64,000 nucleotides of DNA from Gammaproteobacteria bacterium (GCA_026708185.1 JAPOVK010000034.1:173094-237093), one strand, 5' to 3'; shown: positions 25,011 to 33,635, counted from the first letter of the stretch. Program-made: numbers and translations. Notes: generated by a model not told the origin, from the sequence alone.

Positions 25011-27068
25011 GTGCTGTCGGCCTACATTCGTCACCTCATCCTCACCTATCTCGCCAACGTCCTCGGACGCGTAGACCGCCGGCAACCGCAGGCCTCCGCC
25101 GCGATCGAGTGGATCGGAGACAACTGCGCGCTGCTCGAGCTTGACGGGGACGAGTTCGACTGGTCTTCGCACGCGAAACCCGACTTGCCGTCCGAAAAGG
25201 ACTGGAGGCGTTTGCGGCGCCTCGTCGGCAAGGGCTGCCAAGCGACGAAAGTCGCCCGACCGGACCGCGCATCCGTGCGCCTGGCGCACCTCAAGGAGAT
25301 GATCGGGCTTACCGACGAGGACATGGCCATCCTCGAACTGCTGCTGCGCTACGAGACCCACCCTGTCTTCGAGGATATGGTCGACTCCGTTTTCGCCGGA
25401 CGCCGGCACTACCGGCTCGGCAATGCGATGAACCTGCGGCACGCCGGGCTGCCAGCCCTCCTCGGCCTGCCGCCAAGCGTGGTTCGCCCGCGTTTCGGCC
25501 CGACGGCACCGTTGACGCGATCCGGGCTGGTCAAGGTGGAGGACGATCAGGACGTCTCGTGCGTGGATCGCCTGCAGCGGCTCGCCTCGGTCGTCGACGA
25601 CCAAGCCGGCGTGCGCGAGCTGTTGTTGGGAACGACCCGCCCGAGCGACCTCGACTGGTCCGATTTCGACCACCTCGGCACAGGCCGCGACCACGTCGAG
25701 CGCATGCTGCGCGGAGCCCTCGAACGGGGAACGCGAGGTGTCAATACCCTCGTCTACGGCCCGCCGGGAACCGGCAAGACGGAGTTCTGCCATGTCCTGG
25801 CACACCGAATCGGAGTCGATCTCTTCAGCGTTGGCGAGGCCGACGAACAAGGCGACGAACCATCCCGCCGGGAACGCCTCGCCGAACTCCGGCTTGCCCA
25901 GAGCCTTCTCGGCGACGACCGGGGCGCATTGCTCCTGTTCGACGAAATGGAGGATCTGCTCTCCCAAGGCCTGTACGCGATGCCTTTCGAGCGTTTCGTG
26001 GGGCGCCACGGCGGCGCAGCCTCCAAGGTGTTCATGCATCGCCTCCTCGAAGAGACTCCCGCGCCGACCGTCTGGACGACCAACTCGCCGGCCATGATCG
26101 ACAAGACCATTCTCCGCCGCATGATGTTCGCCTTGGAGATGCGTCAGCCGCCGCCTCGAATCCGAGCGCGCATCTGGTCGAGGCAGCTCGCGCGGCACGG
26201 GATCGACGCGACCGAGACGCAGGCCTCGGCCCTGGCACACGAGTTCGAAGCCACGCCTGGCATCGCAGCCGGCGCCACCAAGGCCGCCGATCTTGCGGGG
26301 GGCGACTACGCGGCCGTCCGGCGCGGCGTTAGGAGCCTCTCGCGGCTGCTGGGCTGCGAGCGCCCGAAGGCCAAGCCGTCGGTCGACTTCGAGCCTGCGC
26401 TCATCGGCGCCGATGTCGACGTCGAGCACTTGGCAGCCCGCCTCGTGGCGGACAAGCAGAAAAGGTTCTCGCTGTGCTTGCAGGGTCCGCCCGGCACCGG
26501 AAAGACCGCCTACGTTCGGTACTTGGCGCACCGCATCGGGCTCGAAGTGCTACAGAAACGCACTTCCGATCTTCTCGACATGTGGGTGGGGTCGAGCGAA
26601 CGGAACATCGCCGATGCGTTCGCGGAAGCGCGGGACAACCAGGCGTTCCTGGTCTTCGACGAAGCCGATTCGCTGCTCGCGGATCGCCGCGGCGCGCATC
26701 GAAGCTGGGAAGTGAGCCAGGTCAACGAGATGCTGACGTGGATGGAAAGCCACCCGCTGCCGTTCGCATGCACCACGAACTTCGGCGAGAGTCTCGACGC
26801 CGCGTCGCTCAGACGTTTCGTTTTCAAGGTCACGCTCCGTTTCCTGAAGCCTGGCGCTGCATCCCTCGCGTTCAAGACATTCTTCGGCCTCGAACCACCC
26901 GAGGGCCTCCGCACGCTCAGGTCGCTGACGCCGGGCGATTTCGAGGTGGTGCGGCGTAAGGCCGACATGCTTGGCCAACTCGAAGACGGCGACGCATTGG
27001 TGGCGATGCTGCGGGACGAGTGCGCCGCCAAGCCGGGCCGACCTGTCGCGATCGGGTTCGCACCCTAG
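25011..27068 (+). CDS. tandem AAA+ ATPase
   Basis: A 685-aa protein with about 200 N-terminal residues of unassigned helical sequence and two AAA+ modules. Module 1: Walker A GPPGTGKT at residues 250-257 and Walker B LLLFDEMEDLL (Asp311, Glu312). Module 2: Walker A GPPGTGKT at 492-499 and Walker B LVFDEADSLL (Asp550, Glu551). Both have sensor-like Asn/Arg segments (TTNSP, TTNFGESL). The architecture is like Cdc48/SpoVK-type remodelling ATPases, but the N domain is different, so its client is unknown. GTG start with a weak GAGGC site. It is followed by a WYL regulator and preceded by two matched palindromes, making a two-gene module. Confidence 0.85.
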   Translation: MLSAYIRHLILTYLANVLGRVDRRQPQASAAIEWIGDNCALLELDGDEFDWSSHAKPDLPSEKDWRRLRRLVGKGCQATKVARPDRASVRLAHLKEMIGLTDEDMAILELLLRYETHPVFEDMVDSVFAGRRHYRLGNAMNLRHAGLPALLGLPPSVVRPRFGPTAPLTRSGLVKVEDDQDVSCVDRLQRLASVVDDQAGVRELLLGTTRPSDLDWSDFDHLGTGRDHVERMLRGALERGTRGVNTLVYGPPGTGKTEFCHVLAHRIGVDLFSVGEADEQGDEPSRRERLAELRLAQSLLGDDRGALLLFDEMEDLLSQGLYAMPFERFVGRHGGAASKVFMHRLLEETPAPTVWTTNSPAMIDKTILRRMMFALEMRQPPPRIRARIWSRQLARHGIDATETQASALAHEFEATPGIAAGATKAADLAGGDYAAVRRGVRSLSRLLGCERPKAKPSVDFEPALIGADVDVEHLAARLVADKQKRFSLCLQGPPGTGKTAYVRYLAHRIGLEVLQKRTSDLLDMWVGSSERNIADAFAEARDNQAFLVFDEADSLLADRRGAHRSWEVSQVNEMLTWMESHPLPFACTTNFGESLDAASLRRFVFKVTLRFLKPGAASLAFKTFFGLEPPEGLRTLRSLTPGDFEVVRRKADMLGQLEDGDALVAMLRDECAAKPGRPVAIGFAP

Positions 27069-27197
27069 CCTCCCCACCATGACCGGCGTCGCCCGAACCA
27101 AGGTCTCCCACGCTGCGGCTCCTTGCGCGGTGTAGGCTCCTGCAGACGAAAGCGCCCCATAGCCGTGTCCGGTACCTCGCGTTCGCTCGGCACCGGC

Positions 27198-27217
27198 GCG
27201 CGCCGCTTGCGGCGCGC
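27198..27217 (+). promoter_or_regulatory. strong GC hairpin between the AAA+ and WYL genes
   Basis: GCGCGCCGC (27198-27206) and GCGGCGCGC (27209-27217) form a perfect 9-bp stem with a TT loop. No U-tract follows, so it may be a structural or REP-like element rather than an intrinsic terminator. The surrounding 257-bp gap otherwise holds only the inverted repeat at 27247-27300. Confidence 0.45.
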
Positions 27218-27246
27218 CGACTCCGGCCCAAGGCCACTCCGACCGC

Positions 27247-27300
27247 GCATGGAACAACCGCCGCCGGTCGCGTACGCTCCCTCTGGCGCTTGTTCCATGC
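27247..27300 (+). promoter_or_regulatory. 11-bp inverted repeat with possible leader peptide before the WYL gene
   Basis: GCATGGAACAA (27247-27257) and TTGTTCCATGC (27290-27300) are perfect inverted copies 32 bp apart. The left arm's ATG opens a 23-codon frame (MEQPPPVAYAPSGACSMRG..) whose TGA at 27318-27320 lies 5 bp before the WYL ATG. It could be an operator, an mRNA hairpin or a coupled leader peptide; the sequence alone does not decide. Confidence 0.4.
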
Positions 27301-27325
27301 GAGGCGTCCCCGAGGTGTGAGGCCG

Positions 27326-28330
27326 ATGCGCAAGGCAACCGATACCACCCTTCGAAACCTGGCCATGCTGCAGGCGATCCCAGCCCATCCGCACGCGAAG
27401 AGCACTCGCGAGATCATGGACGAGCTGCGCCGCATGGACCCAGAGTTCGCGGTGGACGTTCGTACCATTCAGCGGAGCTTGGAGCGGCTCTCCGCCAAGT
27501 TTCCGATTACCTGCGAGACGCAAGGCAGGACCAACCACTGGTATTGGATCGACCGTCATGCGCTGACCCAGATCCCCGCCATGAGCCAGCCAACGGCATT
27601 CGTTCTGCGCCTCGCCCGGGAATACCTGCGGGCTGTCATGCCACCAACGGTGCTGCGTCAACTCGACGCGTATTTCCAGCACGCCGATGAGGTCCTGAGC
27701 GACAGCACCCTCGAGCGCTGGGCGAACAAGGTGACCATCATTCGCCAGGGACCGCCGCTCGAGTCGCCCATGATCCGCGAGGACGTCCAGGAAACCGTGT
27801 ACACGGGGTTGCTGGAGAACCGCCGGATCGAGGTGGCCTACGGTGCCAAGTCCAGCCCTGGCCAAGACGGGATCGTCCTGAGTCCATTGGGGCTGGTTGT
27901 TCGCGCCGGGGTGGTCTACCTGGTCGCGACATCTTGGAACTACCAGGACGTACGGCACTACGTGCTGCACCGGATGTCGCGGCCCCGACTGCTCGATGAG
28001 CCCGTCGCCGCGCCGCCGGGATTTCGACTAACCGAACACGTACGCGAGGATCGCCGCTTCTCCTATCCCTTGAGTACACGCAAGCTCGAACTCAAAGTCC
28101 TGTTCGATGCGGATGTCGCCTTCCACCTCACCGAGAGCCGCCTTGCGCCTGACCATCGCACGACCCCGCAAGGCGACGGACGCACCCTGATAGAAGCGAC
28201 GGTCGCCGACACCGCTGATTTGCGCTGGTGGCTGCTCGGATTCGGGGCCGCCGTCGAAGTGGTCGGCCCGGACTCGCTGCGCAGGGAGTTCGAGGAGCAG
28301 GCGGAAAAGCTGCGAGGCATCTACGCGTAA
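27326..28330 (+). CDS. WYL-domain transcriptional regulator
   Basis: A 334-aa protein with an N-terminal helix-turn-helix (RNLAMLQAIPAHPHAKSTREIMDELRR, then VDVRTIQRSLERLS) and a WYL domain in the centre (RIEVAYGAK, LSPLGLVVRAGVVYLVATSWNYQDVRHYVLHRMSRPRLL). A C-terminal WCX-like extension (TVADTADLRWWLLGFGAAVEVVGPDSLRREF) follows. WYL domains bind nucleic acid or nucleotide ligands and are common regulators of anti-phage and stress loci. ATG 27326 is chosen over 27290 because it begins the conserved domain. It likely controls itself and the AAA+ gene through the palindromes described. Confidence 0.9.
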   Translation: MRKATDTTLRNLAMLQAIPAHPHAKSTREIMDELRRMDPEFAVDVRTIQRSLERLSAKFPITCETQGRTNHWYWIDRHALTQIPAMSQPTAFVLRLAREYLRAVMPPTVLRQLDAYFQHADEVLSDSTLERWANKVTIIRQGPPLESPMIREDVQETVYTGLLENRRIEVAYGAKSSPGQDGIVLSPLGLVVRAGVVYLVATSWNYQDVRHYVLHRMSRPRLLDEPVAAPPGFRLTEHVREDRRFSYPLSTRKLELKVLFDADVAFHLTESRLAPDHRTTPQGDGRTLIEATVADTADLRWWLLGFGAAVEVVGPDSLRREFEEQAEKLRGIYA

Positions 28331-28381
28331 TGCGCTGTCGCGCGCGTGCACACTACGTGCCGAAGCCAGTAGCCTGAAACG

Positions 28382-29187
28382 CTAGATGGGTGCCGCCTCC
28401 TGCCCCTTCGGCAAGACGACGCGGAAGTAGTCCTCGTGTGCTTCAAATTCGGGAGAGACGCCGTTGTGCTCGCGCATCAGCGGCACGACCTGGCGGCGGA
28501 TGCCCACGCCGCGGTCGTCCATCAGCCCGTAGTCGCGCAGGATACGGACGATGTTGGTGTTGCGCGGCACCTGAGCCTCACCGACCAGTCGTCCGCCTCC
28601 TCTTCACCCAGGGTTTCGAGGAAGTACTCGTCGAGGCGGCGCTGATCCAACTCCCGCATCGTACTGCCGTGGATGGGTAGGCGTTCCACGGATAGCAGGC
28701 CACCGATTTGGAACAGCCGCGCCATCTGTTCCCGCGTCGCGCGCTGGCCGGTGTTGCCGATCCGCAGGTAGTAGTCGAGCCGGTCCCGCCGCTGAACCGC
28801 GTACGGCTTGGCCGAACCGGTCGGTACGGCGACGACAGCAACAGTGCCGCGCTCCGTAGTCACCTCCTCGTAGTCCGGCACGACGCGGGGAACGACGTGG
28901 CGCGACACCACGGTGTCCATCAGCCATTGCTGCCAGTCGGCGCGTTTGATGCCCGACACGGCACCGTCGTCCTCCAAACCGACCAGAATGGTGCCGCCGT
29001 TCATGTTGGCGAACGAGACGATTTCGCGCGCTAGCTGCTCCGGTCGAAGGTCGTCTCGCTTGAACTCAACCTTCGCGCCCTCGCCGGCGGCGATCAGTCG
29101 ATGTAGGTCGCTCTCGAGCATGGTGCCGGACGCTGGTTGGAAGCCCGGATTGTCCGCCGTGTTGGGCTGTTGGGCAAACGCGGTCAC
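28382..29187 (-). pseudogene. AlbA_2/HATPase_c_4 (Schlafen-like DNA-binding) protein gene with internal deletion and frameshift
   Basis: The first frame (29187 to 28522) encodes an AlbA_2 domain: EGAKVEFKRDDLRPEQLAREIVSFANMNGGTILVGLEDDG, then YYLRIGNTGQRATREQMARLFQ. It runs into HGSTMRELDQRRLDEYFLETLG and then into non-homologous residues (RLRCRATPTSSVS). The typical C terminus of the same family, RNTNIVRILRDYGLMDDRGVGIRRQ...FEAHEDYFRVVLPKG, is found in another frame (28567 to 28382). The ATP-binding centre of the HATPase_c_4 domain is missing between them. So the gene has lost an internal segment and its reading frame. Intact relatives are implicated in transcriptional control and defence-associated loci. 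The break lies near 28570. Confidence 0.8.
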
Positions 29188-29226
29188 GTCCTAAGGCCGG
29201 GATCGCTCGTCGGCGTAGGTAACGGC

Positions 29227-29694
29227 CTATTCTCGTTCGCGACGAAGCATCTCGGCTCGAATCACTCGGATGTCTCCTATGTCCTTGTCCCGCCGCACCC
29301 GCTCCTTGTTGCGCAGCATGTCCTCCAAGGACAGGAACGGCACATTCAAGCCAAGCACCTCGGTGTGGAAACGGCGGCGCCACGCGGAATCGAAATCCAA
29401 TCCATCGACCGTGGTCAACACGTCGATTCGACGTGGGGGAATGCCGAATTGCGTGACCACATCGGCGGCGGCGAAGTCATCGACCTTCACGTCCAACTCG
29501 CCAAGCGGTGCACCGAACGCAACAAGGGCTGCGTAGACGCGCTTGGCGTTAGCGGCGTCCGGACGAACCCAAACATCCATGTCTCCGGTGGCTCGTGGCA
29601 GACCATGGGCTGCCAGAGCGATGCCGCCAACGATCAGGAACCGGACATCGTGCTCCAGCAACGCATCGATGAGGTCGCGGAAATCAGCGTTCAC
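29227..29694 (-). CDS. nucleotidyltransferase (AbiEii/DUF6036-like)
   Basis: A 155-aa protein with the minimal nucleotidyltransferase signature FLIVGGIALAAHGLPRATGDMDVWV (Gly-Gly and the D-x-D pair) and a third acidic residue in RRIDVLTTVDG. FLSLEDMLRNKERVRRDKDIGDI matches the C-terminal helix of the DUF6036/AbiEii-type family. Members transfer nucleotides to RNA or protein targets and often act as toxins. It begins 12 bp after a small gene (29707-29940) on the same strand; this small-protein/nucleotidyltransferase pairing recurs in bacteria and looks like a two-gene stress or toxin-antitoxin unit. That role is inference. Confidence 0.8.
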   Translation of the reverse strand: MNADFRDLIDALLEHDVRFLIVGGIALAAHGLPRATGDMDVWVRPDAANAKRVYAALVAFGAPLGELDVKVDDFAAADVVTQFGIPPRRIDVLTTVDGLDFDSAWRRRFHTEVLGLNVPFLSLEDMLRNKERVRRDKDIGDIRVIRAEMLRRERE

Positions 29695-29706
29695 GGCCCC
29701 GGGTTA

Positions 29707-29940
29707 CTAGCCGCGCCGAACGACCTTCAGTGGCCACCGATTGCGCGGGATGTCCTCAATCTCCAGACCGGACACCCGCCAGCACGTTTCCGTAATGTCG
29801 TTGAGTGCGGCAAGGCGCTGCTCTACCGAGAGTTCGTGCAAAAACGTGTCGCCGGGGTGTTTGCCACCTCGAAAAGTTCGCAACGGCCACTTCGAGCGGG
29901 CGGCGCGGCGCTGTACTCGGTCACGGTCGTCTGGAGGCAT
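29707..29940 (-). CDS. small partner protein of the nucleotidyltransferase
   Basis: A 77-aa basic protein with no named domain. It contains KWPLRTFRGGKHPGD near residue 17, an LSVEQRLAALNDITETCWRVSG helix and a C-terminal RNRWPLKVVRRG. This pattern (short R/K-WPLR strand, a helix with a W, and a P-I/L-x-V-R-R end) is familiar from small proteins next to DUF6036 nucleotidyltransferases, which favours an antitoxin-like or cofactor role. An extended -10-like TGCTATTGT ends seven bases before the ATG and no Shine-Dalgarno is visible, so the transcript may be leaderless. Confidence 0.55.
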   Translation of the reverse strand: MPPDDRDRVQRRAARSKWPLRTFRGGKHPGDTFLHELSVEQRLAALNDITETCWRVSGLEIEDIPRNRWPLKVVRRG

Positions 29941-30027
29941 GGGCCGGACAATAGCACACCGGTGCTGTCCTACGAATCTTCCGGTGGGGCGCCGCCGCGT
30001 GGGCTTGGTGTCCCATTTCCCTGGCCC

Positions 30028-30477
30028 TCAGCGAGGGTGCGCGGGGATGTGGCCGGGGAGCGCCGTCTTCATCTTCAAGTTCGGATAGCCGGGGTTCCGG
30101 GGCGCCAACGTGCGGTTCGTGCAGTCCGCCACCATGTCCGTGGCTTCAAGCACCAATTGGCCGATCAGGACCTCGCCCCGCGGCGGACCGATCACACACT
30201 GGGTCTGCGTGATGCGATCCCCGATCTTCACCGTGACCGGGCCTGCGACCGGGCGTTCCTCGGCACGCTCGTCGGCGTTGGTGACGGTCACGGTCTGGCC
30301 GGCTGCCAGCCCCAACCGCTCGACGAGATCCTGCGGCAGCATCAACATGACGGCGCCCGTGTCGACAACGCCTTCGATGCACGCACGGCGGACGCGGGAC
30401 TCCGCGACCAAGCCGCTATCGGCATTGGCCCGGTCGACGGTATTTTCCACCTCGCACTGGACGACAATCTCACCCAC
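30028..30477 (-). CDS. retropepsin-like clan AA aspartic protease
   Basis: A 149-aa single-domain aspartic protease. The active-site motif VDTGAVMLMLPQDLV and the later VLIGQLVLEATDMVAD are typical of bacterial retropepsin-like proteins (AF_0612-like), which should work as dimers. No signal or membrane segment. The GTG at 30477 follows a GGAGG site (30488-30492) by 10 bp and removes 152 meaningless upstream codons that the frame would otherwise include. The gene starts 7 bp after the end of the unknown gene 30485-31171, so the two are one operon. Physiological substrate unknown. Confidence 0.8.
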   Translation of the reverse strand: MGEIVVQCEVENTVDRANADSGLVAESRVRRACIEGVVDTGAVMLMLPQDLVERLGLAAGQTVTVTNADERAEERPVAGPVTVKIGDRITQTQCVIGPPRGEVLIGQLVLEATDMVADCTNRTLAPRNPGYPNLKMKTALPGHIPAHPR

Positions 30478-30484
30478 GCCGTGA

Positions 30485-31171
30485 CTACCTCCGAAACGAC
30501 GCTGACGAGGACGCATTGTGCGCCGAATCGTCGCGCAAACGAAGCGGTGCCGTAGGACGCGGCGGCCTAGCCCGCTTGGCGGCCCCGTCACTTGGCTCCA
30601 ACCGGTAGCGGTTGGTCCACGCATCGAGTTCATCGATCTGGGGCGGTTTCTCGAAGTAGGCGAGCACAAAGGAACGCAGGTCCTCGCTCCCGTGCGCCAT
30701 CGCCTGCCGCAGTGGCGACGGCAGCGGCTTGTCGAGCACCTCCAGGACGCTCTCCAGCCACGCCCTGATTTCGCCCAGCAAGTGGTCGAGCATGGCGACC
30801 AGGATGTCCCTGCCCTCGCCCCCGCGCCGGTCCGTACGCCAGCCGAGCACCTTGCTGCGGCGGATGAGCAATGCCGTGACATGCCCCTCGATCCGGCGCA
30901 TGGCCATCGCGGCCTGCCTGTCGCCGAGTTCACCGTCGTGACGGAAGTTCACTTCCGTCGTGTCGTTGTCCAACGCCCGCATGCGCACGACGTAGTCATC
31001 GACGACAGGGGCCGCGGCCTTGAAGACAGCGCGCGCATCCCTTTTCACGCCGCGTCGCCGCGCGGTGGTGTCGGGGCGCGTTTCGATCCTGCCGATCAGC
31101 GTTTCCGCCAAGCGTCGCATCTCGCCGGGCACGTCCGGCTGCGGGTTGAGCGGGGAAGCATCTGCGGACAT
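30485..31171 (-). CDS. unknown cytoplasmic protein, operon partner of the retropepsin-like protease
   Basis: A 228-aa protein I do not recognise. From the ATG at 31171 it has a charged N terminus (VPGEMRRLAETLIGRIETRPD) and a largely helical middle (AVFKAAAPVVDDYVVRMRALD, AMAMRRIEGHVTALLIRRSKVLGW, ILVAMLDHLLGEIRAWLESVLEVLD). The C-terminal tail is Arg/Pro/Ser-rich and looks disordered. No transmembrane segment. Upstream residues from 31231 lack coding character. Being 7 bp before the protease gene, it may be its substrate or regulator; this is a guess. Confidence 0.5.
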   Translation of the reverse strand: MSADASPLNPQPDVPGEMRRLAETLIGRIETRPDTTARRRGVKRDARAVFKAAAPVVDDYVVRMRALDNDTTEVNFRHDGELGDRQAAMAMRRIEGHVTALLIRRSKVLGWRTDRRGGEGRDILVAMLDHLLGEIRAWLESVLEVLDKPLPSPLRQAMAHGSEDLRSFVLAYFEKPPQIDELDAWTNRYRLEPSDGAAKRARPPRPTAPLRLRDDSAHNASSSASFRR

Positions 31172-31337
31172 CGCCAAGTCGCCAGCTACTGAGTTGGTAC
31201 GATTGGACGGCCCGCCAACCCCGCGGCGCAATACTAAGAGCCGATGTCTTACGTCACGGCGCTGCCAATGTCCTACCTGGCATCACCGTGCCATCAAGAA
31301 CCGGTGCAGCTTTACGTTGATTCCCTGCGGAAACGAA

Positions 31338-31361
31338 AAGGGCCACCGTACGGTGGCCCTT
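31338..31361 (-). terminator. intrinsic terminator of the molybdenum hydroxylase operon
   Basis: GGGCCACCGTACGGTGGCCC is a perfect palindrome, extended by AA/TT on each side to 24 bp. On the minus strand it is followed by TTTTCGTTT, so it terminates transcription coming from the operon 31416-35074. Confidence 0.9.
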
Positions 31362-31415
31362 CGCGACGCTTGCGGTGGTGCGTCACTAAAGATGCACGAC
31401 CCGCTCGCAGGTTGG

Positions 31416-33635
31416 CTACCCCTGCGCGTCGATCGCCTCGAGCACCCGGGGCGGCGACAACGGCAGGTCGTCGATGCGGAAGCCCAGTTGGTCGCGCACC
31501 GCGTTCGACACGGCGGCCAGCGGAGCCACGATCGGCGTCTCGCCCACGCCGCGTACGCCGTACGGGTGCGAGGGGTTCGGCACCTCGATGATCTGGGTGT
31601 CGATCATCGGCATGTCGGACGCTACCGGAACGCGATAGTCGAGGAAGCCCGGGTTCTCCATGACGCCGTTGGCGTCGTAGATGTATTCCTCGTTGAGTGC
31701 CCAGCCGATGCCTTGGACGGCACCGCCCTGCATCTGGCCCTCGACGTAGGACGGGTGAATCGCCCGACCGGCGTCCTGGATGGCCGTGAAGCTTAAGACA
31801 TCGGACTTGCCCGTCTCGGTGTCGACCCGGACATCGGTCATGTTGACCGAGAACGAAGCACCGGCACCTTGCGCATTCAGGCTCGCGCGACCGAGCAGCG
31901 GCCCGCCGGTGCGGCCTGCACCGCGCGCGATGTCCGCGAGCGACAGCGGGTTCACGTCGGCGTTGACGCCCGGCTTCGGTACGGCCTCGCCGTCGACCCA
32001 GTCCACCTGCTCCTCGTCGAGGTCCCAGGTGAGCGCCGCGCGTTGCTTGCACTGCGCGATGATGTCCTCGCAGGCCTGGATCACGGCCATGCCGGTGGCG
32101 AACGTCGTGCGGCTGCCGCCGGTGACGTTGCAGAAGCCCGTGGACTCCGTGTCGCCGACGTGCGCCTTGATCTGCTCGTAGGGAACGCCCAGGGTCTCCG
32201 CGGCCATCAGCGCCATGCCCGCACGGCTGCCGCCGATGTCGGGGCTGCCTTCCATGACGGTCACCATGCCGTCTTCGGCGATGCGGACCTCGGCGCTCGA
32301 CTGCATGCCGATGTTGAACCAGAAGCCGACGGCCAGCCCGCGGCCAGCACCTTCCGGCACGGCGCTCGTGTAGTTCGGGTGTTCCTTGGCCGCCTTCAGG
32401 CACTCCTTGAGGCCGATCGGCGGGAACGTCGGGCCGTAAGGCGCCTGGGTGCCTTCGTCCGCGGCATTCTTCATACGCAGGTCGATGGGGTCCATGTCGA
32501 GCTTGCGAGCCAGCTCGTCGATGGCGCATTCCATGGCGTGCATCGACTGCGGCGCGCCCGGTGCGCGGTACGCGCAGACCTTCGGCTTGTTGACCAAGAC
32601 GTCGTTGCCCTCGATCACGAGGTTCGGCACCTCGTACGGGGCCAGCACCGACATGCAGCCCGGACCGATCGGCGAGCCGGGGAAAGCCCCGGCCTCGTAG
32701 GCGAGCCACGCCGTCGCGGCCGTGAACGTGCCGTCCTTCTTGGCGCCGACCTTGGCCCTGCACCAGGTCGCAGACGTTGGTCCGGTGGCGATGAAGACCT
32801 CCTCGCGTGTCATGGTCATCTTGACCGGGCGGCCGGACATCTGCGCCATCTTCACGGCCAAGGGCTCGAGGTAGATGATGGTCTTGCCGCCGAAGCCGCC
32901 GCCGATCTCGGACGGGATGACCTTGATGTTGCCGACCTTCTCGCCGAGGACGGCCGCGGTCAGCGAGCGCACCTCGAAGTGGCCCTGCGTGCAACACCAG
33001 ACGGTGGCCTTGCCGTCCTCGTTGACGGTTGCCGTGCAGGCATGCGGTTCGATGTAGCCCTGGTGTGCGGTGGGTACGCGGTGCTCGCTCTCGACGATGA
33101 TGTCGGCTTCGGCGAACCCGGCTTCGATGTCGCCACGCTCGAAGCGTTGCGTTGCGGCGATGTTGCTCGCGGGCTTCGACGTGTCGCCGTTCGTATGCTG
33201 CGACTCGTTCACCAGGGTCGCACCTTCCGCGATCGCGTCGTCGATCGAGAGCACGGGGTCGAGCACGTCGTATTCGACCTCGATGAGGTCGAGGGCCGCT
33301 TCCGCCTGGGCGGCGGTCTTGGCCGCCACCGCCGCGACGGCGTGGCCGTGGTAGAGGACCTTGTCGCGGGCGAGCACGTTGCGGCCCAAGTCGTTGTCGA
33401 CGCCGCCGAGGTCGCTGCCAGCGATGGCGGCCATCACGCCGTCGGCTTCGCGGGCACGGCTCAAGTCGATGCTCTTGATTCGGGCGTGGGCGTGCGGGCT
33501 GCGCAGCACCTTGCCTTGCAGCATGTTCGGCAGGTTCAGATCCGCGCCGAATGCCGCCCGGCCGGTCACCTTGTCGATGCCGTCGGGCCGTACCGGGCGG
33601 GTGCCGATTGCCTTCAGATCTACCGCTTCTGCCAC
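31416..33635 (-). CDS. xanthine dehydrogenase/aldehyde oxidase family, molybdopterin-binding subunit
   Basis: A 739-aa large subunit of a molybdenum hydroxylase. RPDGIDKVTGRAAFGADL opens the ald_Xan a/b domain. GGGFGGKTI is the molybdopterin glutamine loop, CAYRAPGAPQSMHAMECAID forms the active-site helix, and GVRGVGETPIVAPLAAVSNAV carries the catalytic Glu near the C terminus. The loop AYRAPGAP excludes form I CO dehydrogenase (which has AYxCSFR), so the substrate is more likely a purine, aldehyde or aromatic acyl-CoA-type compound. Third gene of an FAD/2Fe-2S/Mo operon in CoxM-S-L order, closed by a strong terminator. Confidence 0.93.
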   Translation of the reverse strand: MAEAVDLKAIGTRPVRPDGIDKVTGRAAFGADLNLPNMLQGKVLRSPHAHARIKSIDLSRAREADGVMAAIAGSDLGGVDNDLGRNVLARDKVLYHGHAVAAVAAKTAAQAEAALDLIEVEYDVLDPVLSIDDAIAEGATLVNESQHTNGDTSKPASNIAATQRFERGDIEAGFAEADIIVESEHRVPTAHQGYIEPHACTATVNEDGKATVWCCTQGHFEVRSLTAAVLGEKVGNIKVIPSEIGGGFGGKTIIYLEPLAVKMAQMSGRPVKMTMTREEVFIATGPTSATWCRAKVGAKKDGTFTAATAWLAYEAGAFPGSPIGPGCMSVLAPYEVPNLVIEGNDVLVNKPKVCAYRAPGAPQSMHAMECAIDELARKLDMDPIDLRMKNAADEGTQAPYGPTFPPIGLKECLKAAKEHPNYTSAVPEGAGRGLAVGFWFNIGMQSSAEVRIAEDGMVTVMEGSPDIGGSRAGMALMAAETLGVPYEQIKAHVGDTESTGFCNVTGGSRTTFATGMAVIQACEDIIAQCKQRAALTWDLDEEQVDWVDGEAVPKPGVNADVNPLSLADIARGAGRTGGPLLGRASLNAQGAGASFSVNMTDVRVDTETGKSDVLSFTAIQDAGRAIHPSYVEGQMQGGAVQGIGWALNEEYIYDANGVMENPGFLDYRVPVASDMPMIDTQIIEVPNPSHPYGVRGVGETPIVAPLAAVSNAVRDQLGFRIDDLPLSPPRVLEAIDAQG

